DNA of 64,000 bases from Comamonadaceae bacterium 2FH (GTDB lineage: Bacteria; Pseudomonadota; Gammaproteobacteria; Burkholderiales; Burkholderiaceae_C), in the NCBI GenBank assembly GCA_005503335.1, contig SCMQ01000002.1, forward strand, positions 1-64,000. Reading direction: 5' to 3'. Below are positions 43,101 to 51,985 of this stretch, in pieces. The notes below the pieces were generated by a model. It did not search any database, was not told the origin of the DNA, and saw nothing but the letters and a program-made list of their open reading frames with translations. The position numbers and the translations under genes are program-made. Each line of letters starts with the position of its first letter. Within the stretch, counting starts at the first letter, position 1.

Positions 43101-43164
43101 GCTCTGGCTCCTTTTCTCGGGGTCTCGGCCGGACAGGGGTGTCCGTCGATTGATTTATAGTGAA

Positions 43165-43184
43165 ATAGTTTAGGCTTAAACAAT
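43165..43184. promoter_or_regulatory. Probable MarR operator
   Basis: AT-rich palindrome GTTTAGGCTTAAAC (43168-43181) within ATAGTTTAGGCTTAAACAAT, in the 202-bp gap between marR and the divergent DUF1840 gene. Size and composition contrast with the GC-rich surroundings and suit autoregulation by the MarR protein. Confidence 0.55.
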
Positions 43185-43302
43185 AAACTGTCAAGCCGGG
43201 CTTGTGCGGAGATGCCGGGGGCGTCGACAGACCCGTCTCGGCGGGGGCACAATGGATGCGTCGCGGGCCCCGCGCGACTTTTTCCCCTTGGAGGGCTGAC
43301 CT

Positions 43303-43635
43303 ATGCTGTACAAGTTCAAGTCCCAGGCTGCCGCCGACGTGATCATGCTGCAGAGCAACGGGCACCAGATGCTCGCCATCATCGGCAAGGATCCGACGCC
43401 GCAGGGCATCATCACGCTGGACCAGATTCCCGCCGCCATCGCCGCGCTCGAGGCGGCCGTGCGGGCGCACGAGGCGGCGCAGGCGCGCGCCCATGCCGAA
43501 GCGGCCGCCGCCGGCCAGGTGCCCGATGAAGAGCCGGAGGGCGACGGCGTCATGCTGCGCCAGCGCGCCGCGCCCTTCATCGAACTGCTGCGCGTCAGCG
43601 CAGCGGCGGGCAAGGACGTGGTCTGGGGGGTCTGA
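43303..43635 (+). CDS. DUF1840 domain protein
   Basis: 110-aa DUF1840 protein, a small family found mostly in beta- and gammaproteobacteria with unknown role. [20 protein letters not shown] is the typical start; an alanine-rich helix (about 45-70) and [25 protein letters not shown] close the domain. A GGAGG site precedes the ATG. Its stop codon TGA is inside the 11-bp direct repeat at the left edge of the palindromic element that follows. Confidence 0.9.
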   Translation: MLYKFKSQAAADVIMLQSNGHQMLAIIGKDPTPQGIITLDQIPAAIAALEAAVRAHEAAQARAHAEAAAAGQVPDEEPEGDGVMLRQRAAPFIELLRVSAAAGKDVVWGV

Positions 43636-44036
43636 GCCCCAGCCCTTTCAAGGTCTTGCTTTTTGCACGCGTCGCCTCTCGCGCCGCGGCAGGCGGTGCC
43701 CGGCGGGGGCTCATACTGTGGCGGTCGGCATGCGCCGACTGCGCTGTGCTGAACGGCCTGGGGCCGGCGCGGCCGAACTCGCTCCGCGCCCTGCGGGCGC
43801 TGCACTCGGACAGCGGCCGCGAGTCAGAAACGAAGCGCGCTCAAAGCGCGCCCGGCCCCAGACCGCCCAGCACAGCCGCCACAGAAATCGCCCCCACCGG
43901 GCACCGCCTGCCGCGGCAAAGTGATGACGCAGCGCTCGATCCTGTAGGAGCGCCAATACAGCCTCTGCAAAGGCCTGCCCGTGCACGCCTTTGTCGCGCG
44001 GTGCGACGAACACCTTGAAGGGGTGGGTCTGAGCCC
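43629..44036. mobile_element. Palindromic MITE-like element, copy R1, with 11-bp target duplications
   Basis: Element 43640-44025 (386 bp), flanked by GGTCTGAGCCC at 43629-43639 and 44026-44036. Ends begin CA and close TG, with an inverted repeat centred on CCCTTTCAAGGT (43643-43654; right end CACCTTGAAGGGG). Inside, 28-bp arms at 43683-43710 and 43890-43917 are inverted copies with one mismatch. No transposase gene; a 100-codon frame on the minus strand (43711-44013) is R/A-rich and not convincing. It fills the whole 411-bp gap between two converging genes. An inverted, longer copy is at 57433-58027. Confidence 0.8.
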
Positions 44037-44046
44037 CGTTCTCGCC

Positions 44047-45063
44047 TCAATCGACTTTCGCGCCCGAGGCCTTGACGACCTCGGCCCATTTGCGGTGCTC
44101 GCTCTCGATCAGCTGGGCGAACTGGGCCGGGGTGTTGCCGCTGGGGATGGCGCCCTGGGCCACCAGCTTGTCCTTGATCGCGGGGCTGTTCAGGGACTTC
44201 GCCACCTCCTGCTGGATGCGGCTCACGATCTCGGGCGGGGTGCCGGTCGGCGCCAGCAGGCCGAACCAGCTGCTGGCCTCGTAGCCCTTGAGCGCGGGGC
44301 CGCCGGCCTGCTCGACGGTCGGCACGTCCGGCAGGGCGACCGAGCGCTGGGCGCTGGTCACGGCCAGGGCCTTGAGCTTGCCGGCCCGGATCTGGGGCAG
44401 GGAGGAGGGCAGGTTGTCGAACATCACGTCCATGTTGCCGGCCACCATGTCCAGCAGGGCCGGACCCGAGCCGCGGTAGGGAATGTGGGTCATGTAGACG
44501 CCGGTCATGGTCTTGAACAACTCGCCCGCCAGGTGGATCGAGGTGCCGTTGCCGCTGGAGGCCATGTTGAGCTTGCCGGGACGGGCCTTGGCGTAGCGCA
44601 CGAAGTCGGCCACGCTCTGTATGCCCATCGCCCTGGCCTTGTCGGCGTTCATCACCATCACGTTGGGCACGCCCGCGACCAGCGTGATGGGCGCGAAATC
44701 CTTGATCGGGTCGTAGGGCAGCTTGTCGTAGAGCGCGCGGTTGATGCCGTGCGTGCCCACCGTGCCCATCAGCAGCGTGTAGCCGTCGCCGGGGGACTTG
44801 GCCACGATGTCGGCGCCGACGTTGCCGCCCGCGCCGGCGCGGTTCTCGACGATGAACTGCTGGCCGAAGGCCCGCGAGAGCTCGGGCGCCACCGCGCGCG
44901 CCAGGATGTCGGTGGTGCCGCCCGGGGCGAACGGCACGACGATCTTGACCGGCTTGGCGGGCCAGGCCGGCTGTGCCCCGGCCAGCGGTGCCCAGGCCAG
45001 CAGGGCGGCGCCGGCGCTGGCGCAAAGGGCCAGGCGGCGAAGGGTCTTGACGGGCTGCTTCAC
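44047..45063 (-). CDS. Bug-family tripartite tricarboxylate receptor
   Basis: 338-aa periplasmic solute receptor of the Bug (TctC) family. Signal peptide with [10 protein letters not shown], then [26 protein letters not shown] and the family motifs [51 protein letters not shown]. The start is GTG 45063 with AAGGAGA just before it; the frame is open back to 45120, but that adds a region before the signal peptide. No TctA/TctB genes are near, as is usual for Bug orphans. Ligand unknown. Confidence 0.9.
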   Translation of the reverse strand: MKQPVKTLRRLALCASAGAALLAWAPLAGAQPAWPAKPVKIVVPFAPGGTTDILARAVAPELSRAFGQQFIVENRAGAGGNVGADIVAKSPGDGYTLLMGTVGTHGINRALYDKLPYDPIKDFAPITLVAGVPNVMVMNADKARAMGIQSVADFVRYAKARPGKLNMASSGNGTSIHLAGELFKTMTGVYMTHIPYRGSGPALLDMVAGNMDVMFDNLPSSLPQIRAGKLKALAVTSAQRSVALPDVPTVEQAGGPALKGYEASSWFGLLAPTGTPPEIVSRIQQEVAKSLNSPAIKDKLVAQGAIPSGNTPAQFAQLIESEHRKWAEVVKASGAKVD

Positions 45064-45091
45064 GGCTTCTCCTTTCGGTTGGATGGCATTG

Positions 45092-45120
45092 CTTTTACAG
45101 CCTAACGGCCTGCCGTCCAA
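45092..45120 (-). promoter_or_regulatory. Possible promoter of the Bug receptor gene
   Basis: On the minus strand TTGGAC and TAAAAG are spaced by 17 bp, 29-57 bp upstream of the GTG start and just after the terminator of the upstream gene. Confidence 0.35.
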
Positions 45121-45147
45121 GCGGGTTTGTGCTGGCGCAAGCTCAAG

Positions 45148-45182
45148 AAAAAAGCCGCTGCGTCCTGCGACGCAGCGGCTTT
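45148..45182 (-). terminator. Rho-independent terminator of the liv/PaaK/Bug unit
   Basis: Perfect 14-bp stem (45151-45164 paired with 45169-45182) with a 4-nt loop, followed on the minus strand by a T-run (A-run at 45148-45153). It lies 18 bp after the stop of the second Bug gene and ends the long leftward operon. Confidence 0.9.
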
Positions 45183-45199
45183 GCGGAACCAGGGGCCGG

Positions 45200-46186
45200 T
45201 CAGTCCACGTAGACGCCCGCCGCCTTGATGATGGGGCTCCACTTGGCGATCTCGGCCGCCACGAACTTCTTGTGCTCGGCGCCTTCCACGCGCTTGTCGG
45301 TCACGACCACGGCGCCCAGGCCTTCCTGCTTCTTCAGGAACTCGGGGTCCTTGAGCGCCGCCTTGAGCGCGCCGTTGATCTTGGCCTGCACCTCGGCCGG
45401 CGTGCCCTTGGGCGCATAGAGGCCGTGCCAGATCGTCACTTCGAAGCCCTTGAGGCCGGATTCCTGCAGCGTGGGCAGGTCCTTGAGCGCGGGCGTGCTC
45501 AGGCGCTTGCTGGTGGTCACGGCGAAGGCCTTGACCTTCTTGCCCTCGATCTGGCTCGTGGTGTTGGTGGTCTGGTCGCACAGCAGGTCGATCTGGCCGC
45601 CGATCAGGTCGGTCATGGCCGGCGCCGTGCCCTTGTAAGGCACCGTGGTCATGTCGATCTGCAAGGCGTTCTGCAGCAGCAGGCCGCACAGGTGCGAGGC
45701 CGAGCCCACACCGGCGTTGCCGAGGTTGACCTTGCCCTTGTTCTGCTGGATCCAGGCGCTCAGTTCCTTGTAGTTGTTGGCGGCCAGGCTGGGCTTGCCG
45801 ATCAGGGTCATCGGCACCTCGTTGATCATGCCCAGGTATTCGAAGTCGGTCTCGACCTTGAACGGCAGGTTGCGCACCAGGGTCGGCATGTTGGCCATGG
45901 CGATGTGGTTGAGCAGCAGGGTGTGGCCGTCCGGCGCGGCCTTGGCGACCTTGTTGGAGCCGATCGAGCTGCCGGCGCCGGCCGCGTTGTCGACCACCAC
46001 GGTGGCGCCCAGCGGCTTGCGCAGCGCCTCGGCGAGGTCGCGCGCCACGCGGTCGGTGGGGCCGCCGGCCGCGAACGGCACGACGATGGTGACGGGCTTG
46101 TCCTTGGCGGGAAAATCAGCGGCCTGCACGCCTGCGGTGGCCAGCAGGGCGGCGGCCATGGCCGCCAGCGTCATCAGTGGTTTCAT
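45200..46186 (-). CDS. Bug-family tripartite tricarboxylate receptor
   Basis: 328-aa Bug/TctC periplasmic receptor. Signal peptide [100 protein letters not shown]. It lies 91 bp downstream of the PaaK-like gene on the same strand and upstream of the strong terminator. Only distantly similar to its neighbour at 44047, so it is not a recent duplicate. Ligand unknown, perhaps an aromatic acid. Confidence 0.9.
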   Translation of the reverse strand: MKPLMTLAAMAAALLATAGVQAADFPAKDKPVTIVVPFAAGGPTDRVARDLAEALRKPLGATVVVDNAAGAGSSIGSNKVAKAAPDGHTLLLNHIAMANMPTLVRNLPFKVETDFEYLGMINEVPMTLIGKPSLAANNYKELSAWIQQNKGKVNLGNAGVGSASHLCGLLLQNALQIDMTTVPYKGTAPAMTDLIGGQIDLLCDQTTNTTSQIEGKKVKAFAVTTSKRLSTPALKDLPTLQESGLKGFEVTIWHGLYAPKGTPAEVQAKINGALKAALKDPEFLKKQEGLGAVVVTDKRVEGAEHKKFVAAEIAKWSPIIKAAGVYVD

Positions 46187-46277
46187 GAAAGCTCCATTCG
46201 AGTAACGCCGGAATGGTAGCGCCCGCCCGGGCTCTCGGCATCGCGAAAACTACGTATGGCCGCGGTCCCGGCGCCGC

Positions 46278-47552
46278 CTACTTGTAGCTGCGCGCGTCCT
46301 CGATCACCTTGCCGTCGTTGGGCAGGCTGCCGGGCAGCAGCAGCTCGACCTCGCCGCGCAGCTTGGTCACCTCGCGGATGGCCTCGGCGATGCGGTCCCT
46401 CAGGCCGTCGGGGCCGCCGCAGGCGGTCTCGACCTGCAGAGTCATGCGGTCGTTGGCCATCTCGCCGCTGACCACCAGGCGGGCCCGCGCGATTTCGGGG
46501 AAGCGCCGCGCGATCTCGGCCACCTGGCCGGGGTGCACGAACATGCCGCGCACCTTGGTGGTCTGGTCGGCGCGGCCCAGCCAGCCGCGGATGCGCGTGT
46601 GGCTGCGGCCGCTGGGGCAGGTCCCCGGCAGCACGGCCGAGAGGTCGCCGGTGCCGAAGCGGATCAGCGGGTAGTCGGGGTTCAGCGTGGTGACCACGAC
46701 CTCGCCCACTTCGGGGGCCTGGCCCGCCTGCGGTTCGGGCACGGGGTCTCCGGTGCCGGGGCGCACGATCTCGACGATCAGCTCCTCGCCCAGCACCAGG
46801 CCCTCGCGCGGCGCGGTCTCGTAGGCGATCAGGCCCAGGTCGGCCGTGGCATAGCACTGGTAGCCCTGGATGCCGCGCTCGGCGAACCAGTCGCGCAGGC
46901 TGGGCGGAAAGGCCTCGCCCGAGACCAGGGCCTTGGTGACGCTGGGCAGGGCCAGGCCCAGCTCGGCGGCCTTCTCGAGCAGGATCTTGAGGAAGCTGGG
47001 CGTGCCGATGTAGCCGGCCGGGCGCAGCTCGGCCATGGCCTGCACCTGCTGCTCGGTCTGGCCGGTGCCGCCGGGGAAGACCGTGCAGCCCAGGGCGTGG
47101 GCGCCGGTCTCCATCATCGAGCCGGCGGGCGTGAAGTGGTAGCTGAAGCTGTTGTGGATCAGCTCGCCGGGCCTGAAGCCCGCCGCGTACATGGCGCGCG
47201 CCATGCGCCAGTAGTCGCCGCGCCGGCCCTCGGGCTCGTAGATCGTGCCGGGGCTGGCGAACACGCGCGGCATGGCGGCGCCGAAGGCGAGGGCGCTGAA
47301 GCCGCCGAAGGGGTCGCCGCCCTGGGCGCGCCTGGCCTTCTGGCGTTCCAGCAGCTCGTGTTTGCGCGTCACCGGCAGCTTGGCGAGCGCGGCGCGGCTG
47401 GTGATGGCCGCGGGGTCGATCGGCGCCAGCAACTCGGCGAAGGCCGGGGCATGCTGACGCGCATGGGCGACTTGGCGCGGCAGGGCCGCCATCAGGGCGG
47501 CTTCGCGTTCGGCCGGGTCGCGCGTCTCGAGGGCGTCGTAGTGTTCCGTCAT
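46278..47552 (-). CDS. PaaK-like aryl/phenylacetate-CoA ligase family protein
   Basis: 424-aa AMP-forming ligase of the phenylacetate-CoA ligase branch. Characteristic: HARQHAPAFAELL, SRAALAKLPVTRK, FASPGTIYEPEG in the P-loop position, AGYIGTPSFLKILLEKA, GEAFPPSLRDWFAE, and the C-terminal half GRADQTTKVRGMFVHPGQVAEI with VSGEMANDRMTLQVE. It sits at the end of the branched-chain-type ABC operon, as in many betaproteobacteria, suggesting that the imported acid is activated with CoA. Confidence 0.88.
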   Translation of the reverse strand: MTEHYDALETRDPAEREAALMAALPRQVAHARQHAPAFAELLAPIDPAAITSRAALAKLPVTRKHELLERQKARRAQGGDPFGGFSALAFGAAMPRVFASPGTIYEPEGRRGDYWRMARAMYAAGFRPGELIHNSFSYHFTPAGSMMETGAHALGCTVFPGGTGQTEQQVQAMAELRPAGYIGTPSFLKILLEKAAELGLALPSVTKALVSGEAFPPSLRDWFAERGIQGYQCYATADLGLIAYETAPREGLVLGEELIVEIVRPGTGDPVPEPQAGQAPEVGEVVVTTLNPDYPLIRFGTGDLSAVLPGTCPSGRSHTRIRGWLGRADQTTKVRGMFVHPGQVAEIARRFPEIARARLVVSGEMANDRMTLQVETACGGPDGLRDRIAEAIREVTKLRGEVELLLPGSLPNDGKVIEDARSYK

Positions 47553-47585
47553 GGGTGATTTCCTTGGCGCTGCGCGGGACTCTGT

Positions 47586-48395
47586 TCAGGCCAGCCAGCG
47601 CTTGCGGCGCTTGTAGCTCTTGACGTCCTTGAAGCTCTTGCGTTCGCCGCCGCCCATGCCCAGGTAGAACTCCTTGACATCCTCGTTGCTGGCCAGGTCG
47701 CTGGCCGCGCCGTCCATCACGATGCGGCCGCTTTCCATGATGTAGCCGTAGTCGGCGTACTTGAGCGCCATGTGCGTGTTCTGCTCGGCCAGCAGGAAGG
47801 TCACCTTCTCCTTGTCGTTGAGGTCCTTCACGATCTCGAACACCTCCTCGACGATCTGCGGCGCCAGGCCCATGGAGGGCTCGTCGAGCAGCACCATGCT
47901 GGGGTTGGCCATCAGGGCGCGGCCGATGGCGCACATCTGCTGCTCGCCGCCCGAGGTGTAGGCGGCCTGGCTGCTGCGGCGCGTCTTCAGGCGCGGGAAG
48001 TAGCTGTAGACCTTCTCGAGGTTGGCGGCGACCTCGCCCCTGTCGGCGCGCGTGTAGCTGCCGGTCATCAGGTTCTCCTCGATCGTGAGGTGGGCGAAGC
48101 AGTGCCGACCTTCCATGACCTGGACCACGCCACGCCGCACCAGATCGGCCGGCGAAAGGTTCTCGATGCGCTCGCCGCGCAATTCGATCGCGCCCTTGGT
48201 GACCTCGCCGCGCTCGCCCTGCAGCAGGTTGGAGATGGCGCGCAGCGTGGTGGTCTTGCCGGCGCCGTTGCCGCCCAGCAGGGCCACGATGCCGCCCTCG
48301 GGCACCTGCAGCGAGACGCCCTTGAGCACCAGGATCACGTGGTTGTAGATGACCTCGATGCCGTTGACGTTGAGAACGATGTTTCGGGATTCCAT
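47586..48395 (-). CDS. livF: Branched-chain-type ABC transporter ATPase LivF
   Basis: 269-aa ATPase. Walker A LGGNGAGKTTTLRA, signature YTSGGEQQMCAIGRAL, Walker B MVLLDEPSMGLAPQ, LAEQNTHMALKYADYGYIMESG. It has a basic C-terminal extension (KSYKRRKRWLA) beyond the usual 235 aa. It lies 33 bp upstream of the PaaK-like gene, and two hairpins separate it from the receptor gene before it. Confidence 0.92.
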   Translation of the reverse strand: MESRNIVLNVNGIEVIYNHVILVLKGVSLQVPEGGIVALLGGNGAGKTTTLRAISNLLQGERGEVTKGAIELRGERIENLSPADLVRRGVVQVMEGRHCFAHLTIEENLMTGSYTRADRGEVAANLEKVYSYFPRLKTRRSSQAAYTSGGEQQMCAIGRALMANPSMVLLDEPSMGLAPQIVEEVFEIVKDLNDKEKVTFLLAEQNTHMALKYADYGYIMESGRIVMDGAASDLASNEDVKEFYLGMGGGERKSFKDVKSYKRRKRWLA

Positions 48396-48411
48396 GGATC
48401 CTGCCTTTCGA

Positions 48412-48448
48412 CCAAATGAAAGACCCGCGCTGCGGCTCTTTCATTTGG
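48412..48448 (-). promoter_or_regulatory. Intra-operon stem-loop before livF
   Basis: Perfect 12-bp inverted repeat CCAAATGAAAGA / TCTTTCATTTGG with a 13-nt loop that itself pairs CCGC with GCGG, 17 bp upstream of the livF start. A second GC hairpin (GCCCCCG-AGG-CGGGGGC, 48473-48489) lies just after the receptor stop. Such structures often protect the upstream receptor mRNA or reduce read-through into livF. Confidence 0.55.
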
Positions 48449-48501
48449 CGGCCCGCCAGGGCCGCCGTGCCAGCCCCCGAGGCGGGGGCCGGCGTCCGGG
48501 T

Positions 48502-49824
48502 TCAGGACTGACAATCGGCAGGCGTGCGCGGGCTCAGCTTCTTCTCGGCCGCGTACTTGGCCGCCTGGGCCTTGACCAGCGGCTTGATGATTTGCTCGTC
48601 GGCCTGCAGCCAGTCGGAGCTGAACTTCCACTGCTTGCCGTCCCAGCTGTGGATGCGGGCCCAGGCCGCGCCCATGTGGTCCACGCAGGAGGTGCTGATG
48701 GGCCGCATCACGCCGGCGAAGCCCAGCGCATCGAGCTTGGCCTGGCTCAGGTTGAGGTTCTCCAGGCCCCAGCGCACCTGCTCGCCGCTCATGACCTTGC
48801 CCTTGCCGAAGCGCTCCTGCGCCGCGCGTATGCCTTCCACGCCCAGCATGGCGCTCATGGCGCCGCGCATGTAGAGCACCTGGCCGATCTCCTCCTTGGG
48901 GCCCGTGCCCTGGCCCTTGCCGTGCACCTGGGCCAGGATGTCCTGCACCACCTTGGACTGCGGCTCGGCGCCATGCTGCATGGTCACGGCGTTGTAGCCC
49001 TTGGCGCCGTCGGCCACGTCCTTCACGTCGGGTTCGGCGCCGGCCCACCAGACGCCGTACATCTTCTCGCGCGGGTAGCCGGTGGCCTGGGCTTCCTTGA
49101 GGGCGGTCGAGTTCATCACGCCCCAGCCCCACAGCAGCACGTAGTCCGGGCGCGCCTGGCGGATCTGCAGCCAGGTGGCCTTCTGCTCGACGCCGGGCGC
49201 GGTCACGGGCAGCAACTGCAGGTCGAAGCCGTGCATCTTGCCGCGCTCCTGCAGCAGCGGGATGGGCTCCTTGCCGAACGGGCTGTCGTGGTAGACCAGC
49301 GCGATCTTCTTGCCCTTGAGCTTGTCCCAGCCGCCTTCCTTCTTGGCCACCACCTGCAGGATGGTGTCGGCCGCCACCCAGTAGGTGCCGGCGATAGGGA
49401 AGTTCCACTTGAACACCGAGCCGTCGGCGCTCTCGCTGCGGCCGTAGCCGATGGTGACCACCGGGATCTTGTCGGTGGGCGCCTTCTCGGTGATGGCGAA
49501 GGTGGCGCCGGTGGACAGCGGCTGCACGAAGCTCGCGCCCTTGCCCTTGAGGCGTTCGTAGCACTCGACGCTGCGCGCCGTGTCGTAGCCGGTCTCGCAT
49601 TCCTCGAAGCTGAGCTTCACGCCGTTCAGGCCGCCGCGCGCATTGACCAGCTTGAGGTAGTCGACGTAGCCGTTGGCCCAGGGCACGCCGTTGGGCGCGA
49701 AGGGCCCGGTGCGGTAGGACAGCACGGGGATGAACTGCTCCTTGGCCTGGGCGAAGGCGTTGCCTGCCATGGCTGCGCCGGCGGCCAGCAGGGCCGCGGT
49801 CAGCATCCGTTTCGAAAACTTCAT
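48502..49824 (-). CDS. ABC transporter substrate-binding protein (Leu/Ile/Val-type)
   Basis: 440-aa periplasmic receptor of the Peripla_BP_6 family. Signal peptide MKFSKRMLTAALLAAGAAMA ending in NAFAQA; YRTGPFAPNGVPWANGYVDYLKLVNARGG is described in two parts here: ligand-side YRTGPFAPNGVPW and YVDYLKLVNARGGLNG. Two cysteines (FEECETGYD, SVECYERL) are in the positions seen in this subgroup. It lies between livM and livF. The neighbouring acyl/aryl-CoA ligases suggest an aromatic or fatty-acid-like ligand rather than an amino acid. Confidence 0.9.
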   Translation of the reverse strand: MKFSKRMLTAALLAAGAAMAGNAFAQAKEQFIPVLSYRTGPFAPNGVPWANGYVDYLKLVNARGGLNGVKLSFEECETGYDTARSVECYERLKGKGASFVQPLSTGATFAITEKAPTDKIPVVTIGYGRSESADGSVFKWNFPIAGTYWVAADTILQVVAKKEGGWDKLKGKKIALVYHDSPFGKEPIPLLQERGKMHGFDLQLLPVTAPGVEQKATWLQIRQARPDYVLLWGWGVMNSTALKEAQATGYPREKMYGVWWAGAEPDVKDVADGAKGYNAVTMQHGAEPQSKVVQDILAQVHGKGQGTGPKEEIGQVLYMRGAMSAMLGVEGIRAAQERFGKGKVMSGEQVRWGLENLNLSQAKLDALGFAGVMRPISTSCVDHMGAAWARIHSWDGKQWKFSSDWLQADEQIIKPLVKAQAAKYAAEKKLSPRTPADCQS

Positions 49825-49868
49825 GCCTGTCTCCTTTGGAAAGTTATGTGCCACGAGAAAAACCGGGA

Positions 49869-50945
49869 TCAGTGCGGGAACGGCCACAGGCGCAGCTTCT
49901 GCTTGCCCGTGGACCAGAGCTTGGCCAGGCCATGCGGCTCGACGATCAGGAACCAGACGATCAGGCCGCCGAAGATCATCAGCTCGGCGTGCGCGATGCC
50001 GGCGGTGGAGATCTCCAGCCCGACCAGGCTGGCCGCCAGCGGCAGGAACTGGTTCAGCGCGATCGGCAGCACCACGATGAAGGCCGCGCCGAAGAAACCG
50101 CCCATGATGGAGCCCAGGCCGCCGATGATGACCATGAACAGCAGGCGGAACGACTGGTCGACCGAGAACGCCGCCGGCTCCCAGGCGCCCAGGTAGACGA
50201 AGGCCCAGAGCGCGCCGGCCAGGCCGACGATGAAGGAGCTGACGGCGAAGGCGCTGAGCTTGGCGTACATGGGGCGGATGCCGATCACCGCCGCCGCCAC
50301 GTCCATGTCGCGTATCGCCATCCATTCGCGGCCGATCGCGCCGCGCACCAGGTTCTTGGCCAGCAGGGCCACGACGACCAGGATGGCCAAGCAGAACAGG
50401 TACTTGGACGAGGCGCTCTCGATCGGCAGCCCGAACACCTGCAGGTTGGACACCGAGACCGAGCCCGAGGGCGTGTCCAGCGTGAACCACTTGATGCGCA
50501 GGAACATCCAGTCGGCGAAGAACTGCGCGGCCAGCGTGGCCACCGCCAGGTACAGGCCCTTGACGCGCAGGCTGGGCAGGCCGAACAGGATGCCGAAGGC
50601 CGTGGCGCACAGGCCGCCCAGGATCAGCGCGGGGATCAGTGGCAGGCCGGGGATGCGCACGAAGAAGTTGTAGGCGCCGTAGGCCCCCACGGCCATGAAG
50701 GCGCCCGAGCCCAGCGAGATCTGGCCGCAGTAGCCGACCAGGATGTTCACGCCTAAAGCGGCCAGCGCCATGATGACGAAGGGGATCAGGATGGCGCGGA
50801 ACAGGTAGTCGCTGGCCAGGGCCGGCACGGCCAGGAAGGCGAAGGCCAGCAGCAGGGCGATGAAGGCGCGGTCCTGCAGGATGGGGAAGATCTGCTGGTC
50901 GGCGCGGTAGCTGGTCTTGAACTGGCCGTTTTCGCGGTAAAGCAT
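49869..50945 (-). CDS. livM: Branched-chain-type ABC transporter permease LivM
   Basis: 358-aa membrane permease with about 10 segments. YCGQISLGSGAFMAVGAYGAYN and GLPSLRVKGLYLAVATLAAQ are LivM hallmarks; coupling loop REWMAIRDMDVAAAVIGI. Start ATG 50945; 95 bp separates it from livH, containing two hairpins. It is followed by the receptor gene 44 bp downstream. Confidence 0.92.
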   Translation of the reverse strand: MLYRENGQFKTSYRADQQIFPILQDRAFIALLLAFAFLAVPALASDYLFRAILIPFVIMALAALGVNILVGYCGQISLGSGAFMAVGAYGAYNFFVRIPGLPLIPALILGGLCATAFGILFGLPSLRVKGLYLAVATLAAQFFADWMFLRIKWFTLDTPSGSVSVSNLQVFGLPIESASSKYLFCLAILVVVALLAKNLVRGAIGREWMAIRDMDVAAAVIGIRPMYAKLSAFAVSSFIVGLAGALWAFVYLGAWEPAAFSVDQSFRLLFMVIIGGLGSIMGGFFGAAFIVVLPIALNQFLPLAASLVGLEISTAGIAHAELMIFGGLIVWFLIVEPHGLAKLWSTGKQKLRLWPFPH

Positions 50946-50988
50946 GAGTTGTGTCTCCGATGATCTTTTGTCTACGACCCGCTGCGCT

Positions 50989-51009
50989 TAACTTTGCTGC
51001 GCAAAGTTA
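50989..51009. repeat. Hairpin between livH and livM
   Basis: 9-bp perfect inverted repeat TAACTTTGC / GCAAAGTTA with a 3-nt loop. A second stem CCGGGT / ACCCGG (51032-51050) overlaps the livH stop codon. Neither has a T-tract; probable mRNA-processing or translational-control structures. Confidence 0.45.
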
Positions 51010-51040
51010 GTCTGCGACGAAAGTTCATTGCCCGGGTATT

Positions 51041-51970
51041 TCACACCCGGTCAATGATCTTTTCGCCAAACAAGCCCTGCGGCCTGAACAGCAGGAACAC
51101 CAGGGCCAGCACGTAGGCGAACCAGATCTCTATGCCGCCGCCGACGAAGGGGCCGAGGTAGACCTCGGACAGCTTCTCGCCCACGCCTATGATCAGGCCG
51201 CCGATGATGGCGCCGGGCACCGAGGTCAGGCCGCCGAGGATCACCACCGGCAGCGCGCGCAGCGCCACCGTGGCCAGCGAGAACTGCACGCCCAGCTTGC
51301 TGCCCCAGATCATGCCGGCCACCAGGGCCACCACGCCGGCCACGCACCAGACGATGACCCAGATGCGGCCCAGCGGTATGCCGATGGACTGCGCGGCCTG
51401 GTGGTCGTCGGCCACGGCGCGCAGCGCGCGGCCGGTGCCGGTCTTCTGGAAGAACAGGCTCAGCAGCGCCACCAGCACCGCGGCGATGCCGGCGGCGATC
51501 AGGTCCTCCTGGCTGATCAGCACGCCGCCCTCGAACACCTTGTCGAGGGCGAAGATCGGGTCCTTGGGCATGCCCACGTCGATCTTGTAGATGTCGCTGC
51601 CGAACAGGGTCTGGCCCAGGCCCTCGAGGAAGTAGGCGATGCCCAGCGTGGCCATCAGCAGCGTCGCGCCTTCCTGGTTGACCAGGTGGCGCAGCACCAG
51701 GCGCTCGACCGTCCAGGCGACGGCGAACATCACGGCGCCGGCGACCGCGAAGGCCATCACGTTGGCGAACACCGGGTGGCTGATGCCGGTCCAGGCCGGG
51801 ATCCATTCGGCGAAGCGGGCCATGGCCAGGGCGGCGAACAGCACCATCGCGCCCTGGGCGAAGTTGAACACGCCCGAGGCCTTGAAGATCAGCACGAAGC
51901 CCAGCGCCACCAGCGAATACAGCATGCCGGCCATCAGGCCGCCGAGCAGGGTTTCCAGGAAGAATGCCAT
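51041..51970 (-). CDS. livH: Branched-chain-type ABC transporter permease LivH
   Basis: 309-aa permease with about eight segments. ETLLGGLMAGMLYSLVALGFVLIFKASGVFNFAQG is the LivH start (KASGVFNFAQGAMV), and RALRAVADDHQAAQSIGIPLGR is the ATPase-coupling loop. It lies 15 bp after livG on the same strand. Confidence 0.93.
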   Translation of the reverse strand: MAFFLETLLGGLMAGMLYSLVALGFVLIFKASGVFNFAQGAMVLFAALAMARFAEWIPAWTGISHPVFANVMAFAVAGAVMFAVAWTVERLVLRHLVNQEGATLLMATLGIAYFLEGLGQTLFGSDIYKIDVGMPKDPIFALDKVFEGGVLISQEDLIAAGIAAVLVALLSLFFQKTGTGRALRAVADDHQAAQSIGIPLGRIWVIVWCVAGVVALVAGMIWGSKLGVQFSLATVALRALPVVILGGLTSVPGAIIGGLIIGVGEKLSEVYLGPFVGGGIEIWFAYVLALVFLLFRPQGLFGEKIIDRV

Positions 51971-51985
51971 TTTGTCTCTCCGAGA

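Noticed and set aside
43711-44013. 100-codon frame inside element R1 (starts MFVAPRDKGVHGQAF)
   Set aside because: The homologous frame in R2 is broken by CGA to TGA and an insertion, the content is R/A-rich, and it lies in a palindrome where both strands are open; not enough to call a gene.
44047-46186. Recent duplication of the two Bug receptor genes
   Set aside because: The proteins share only family-level motifs and differ in length and context.
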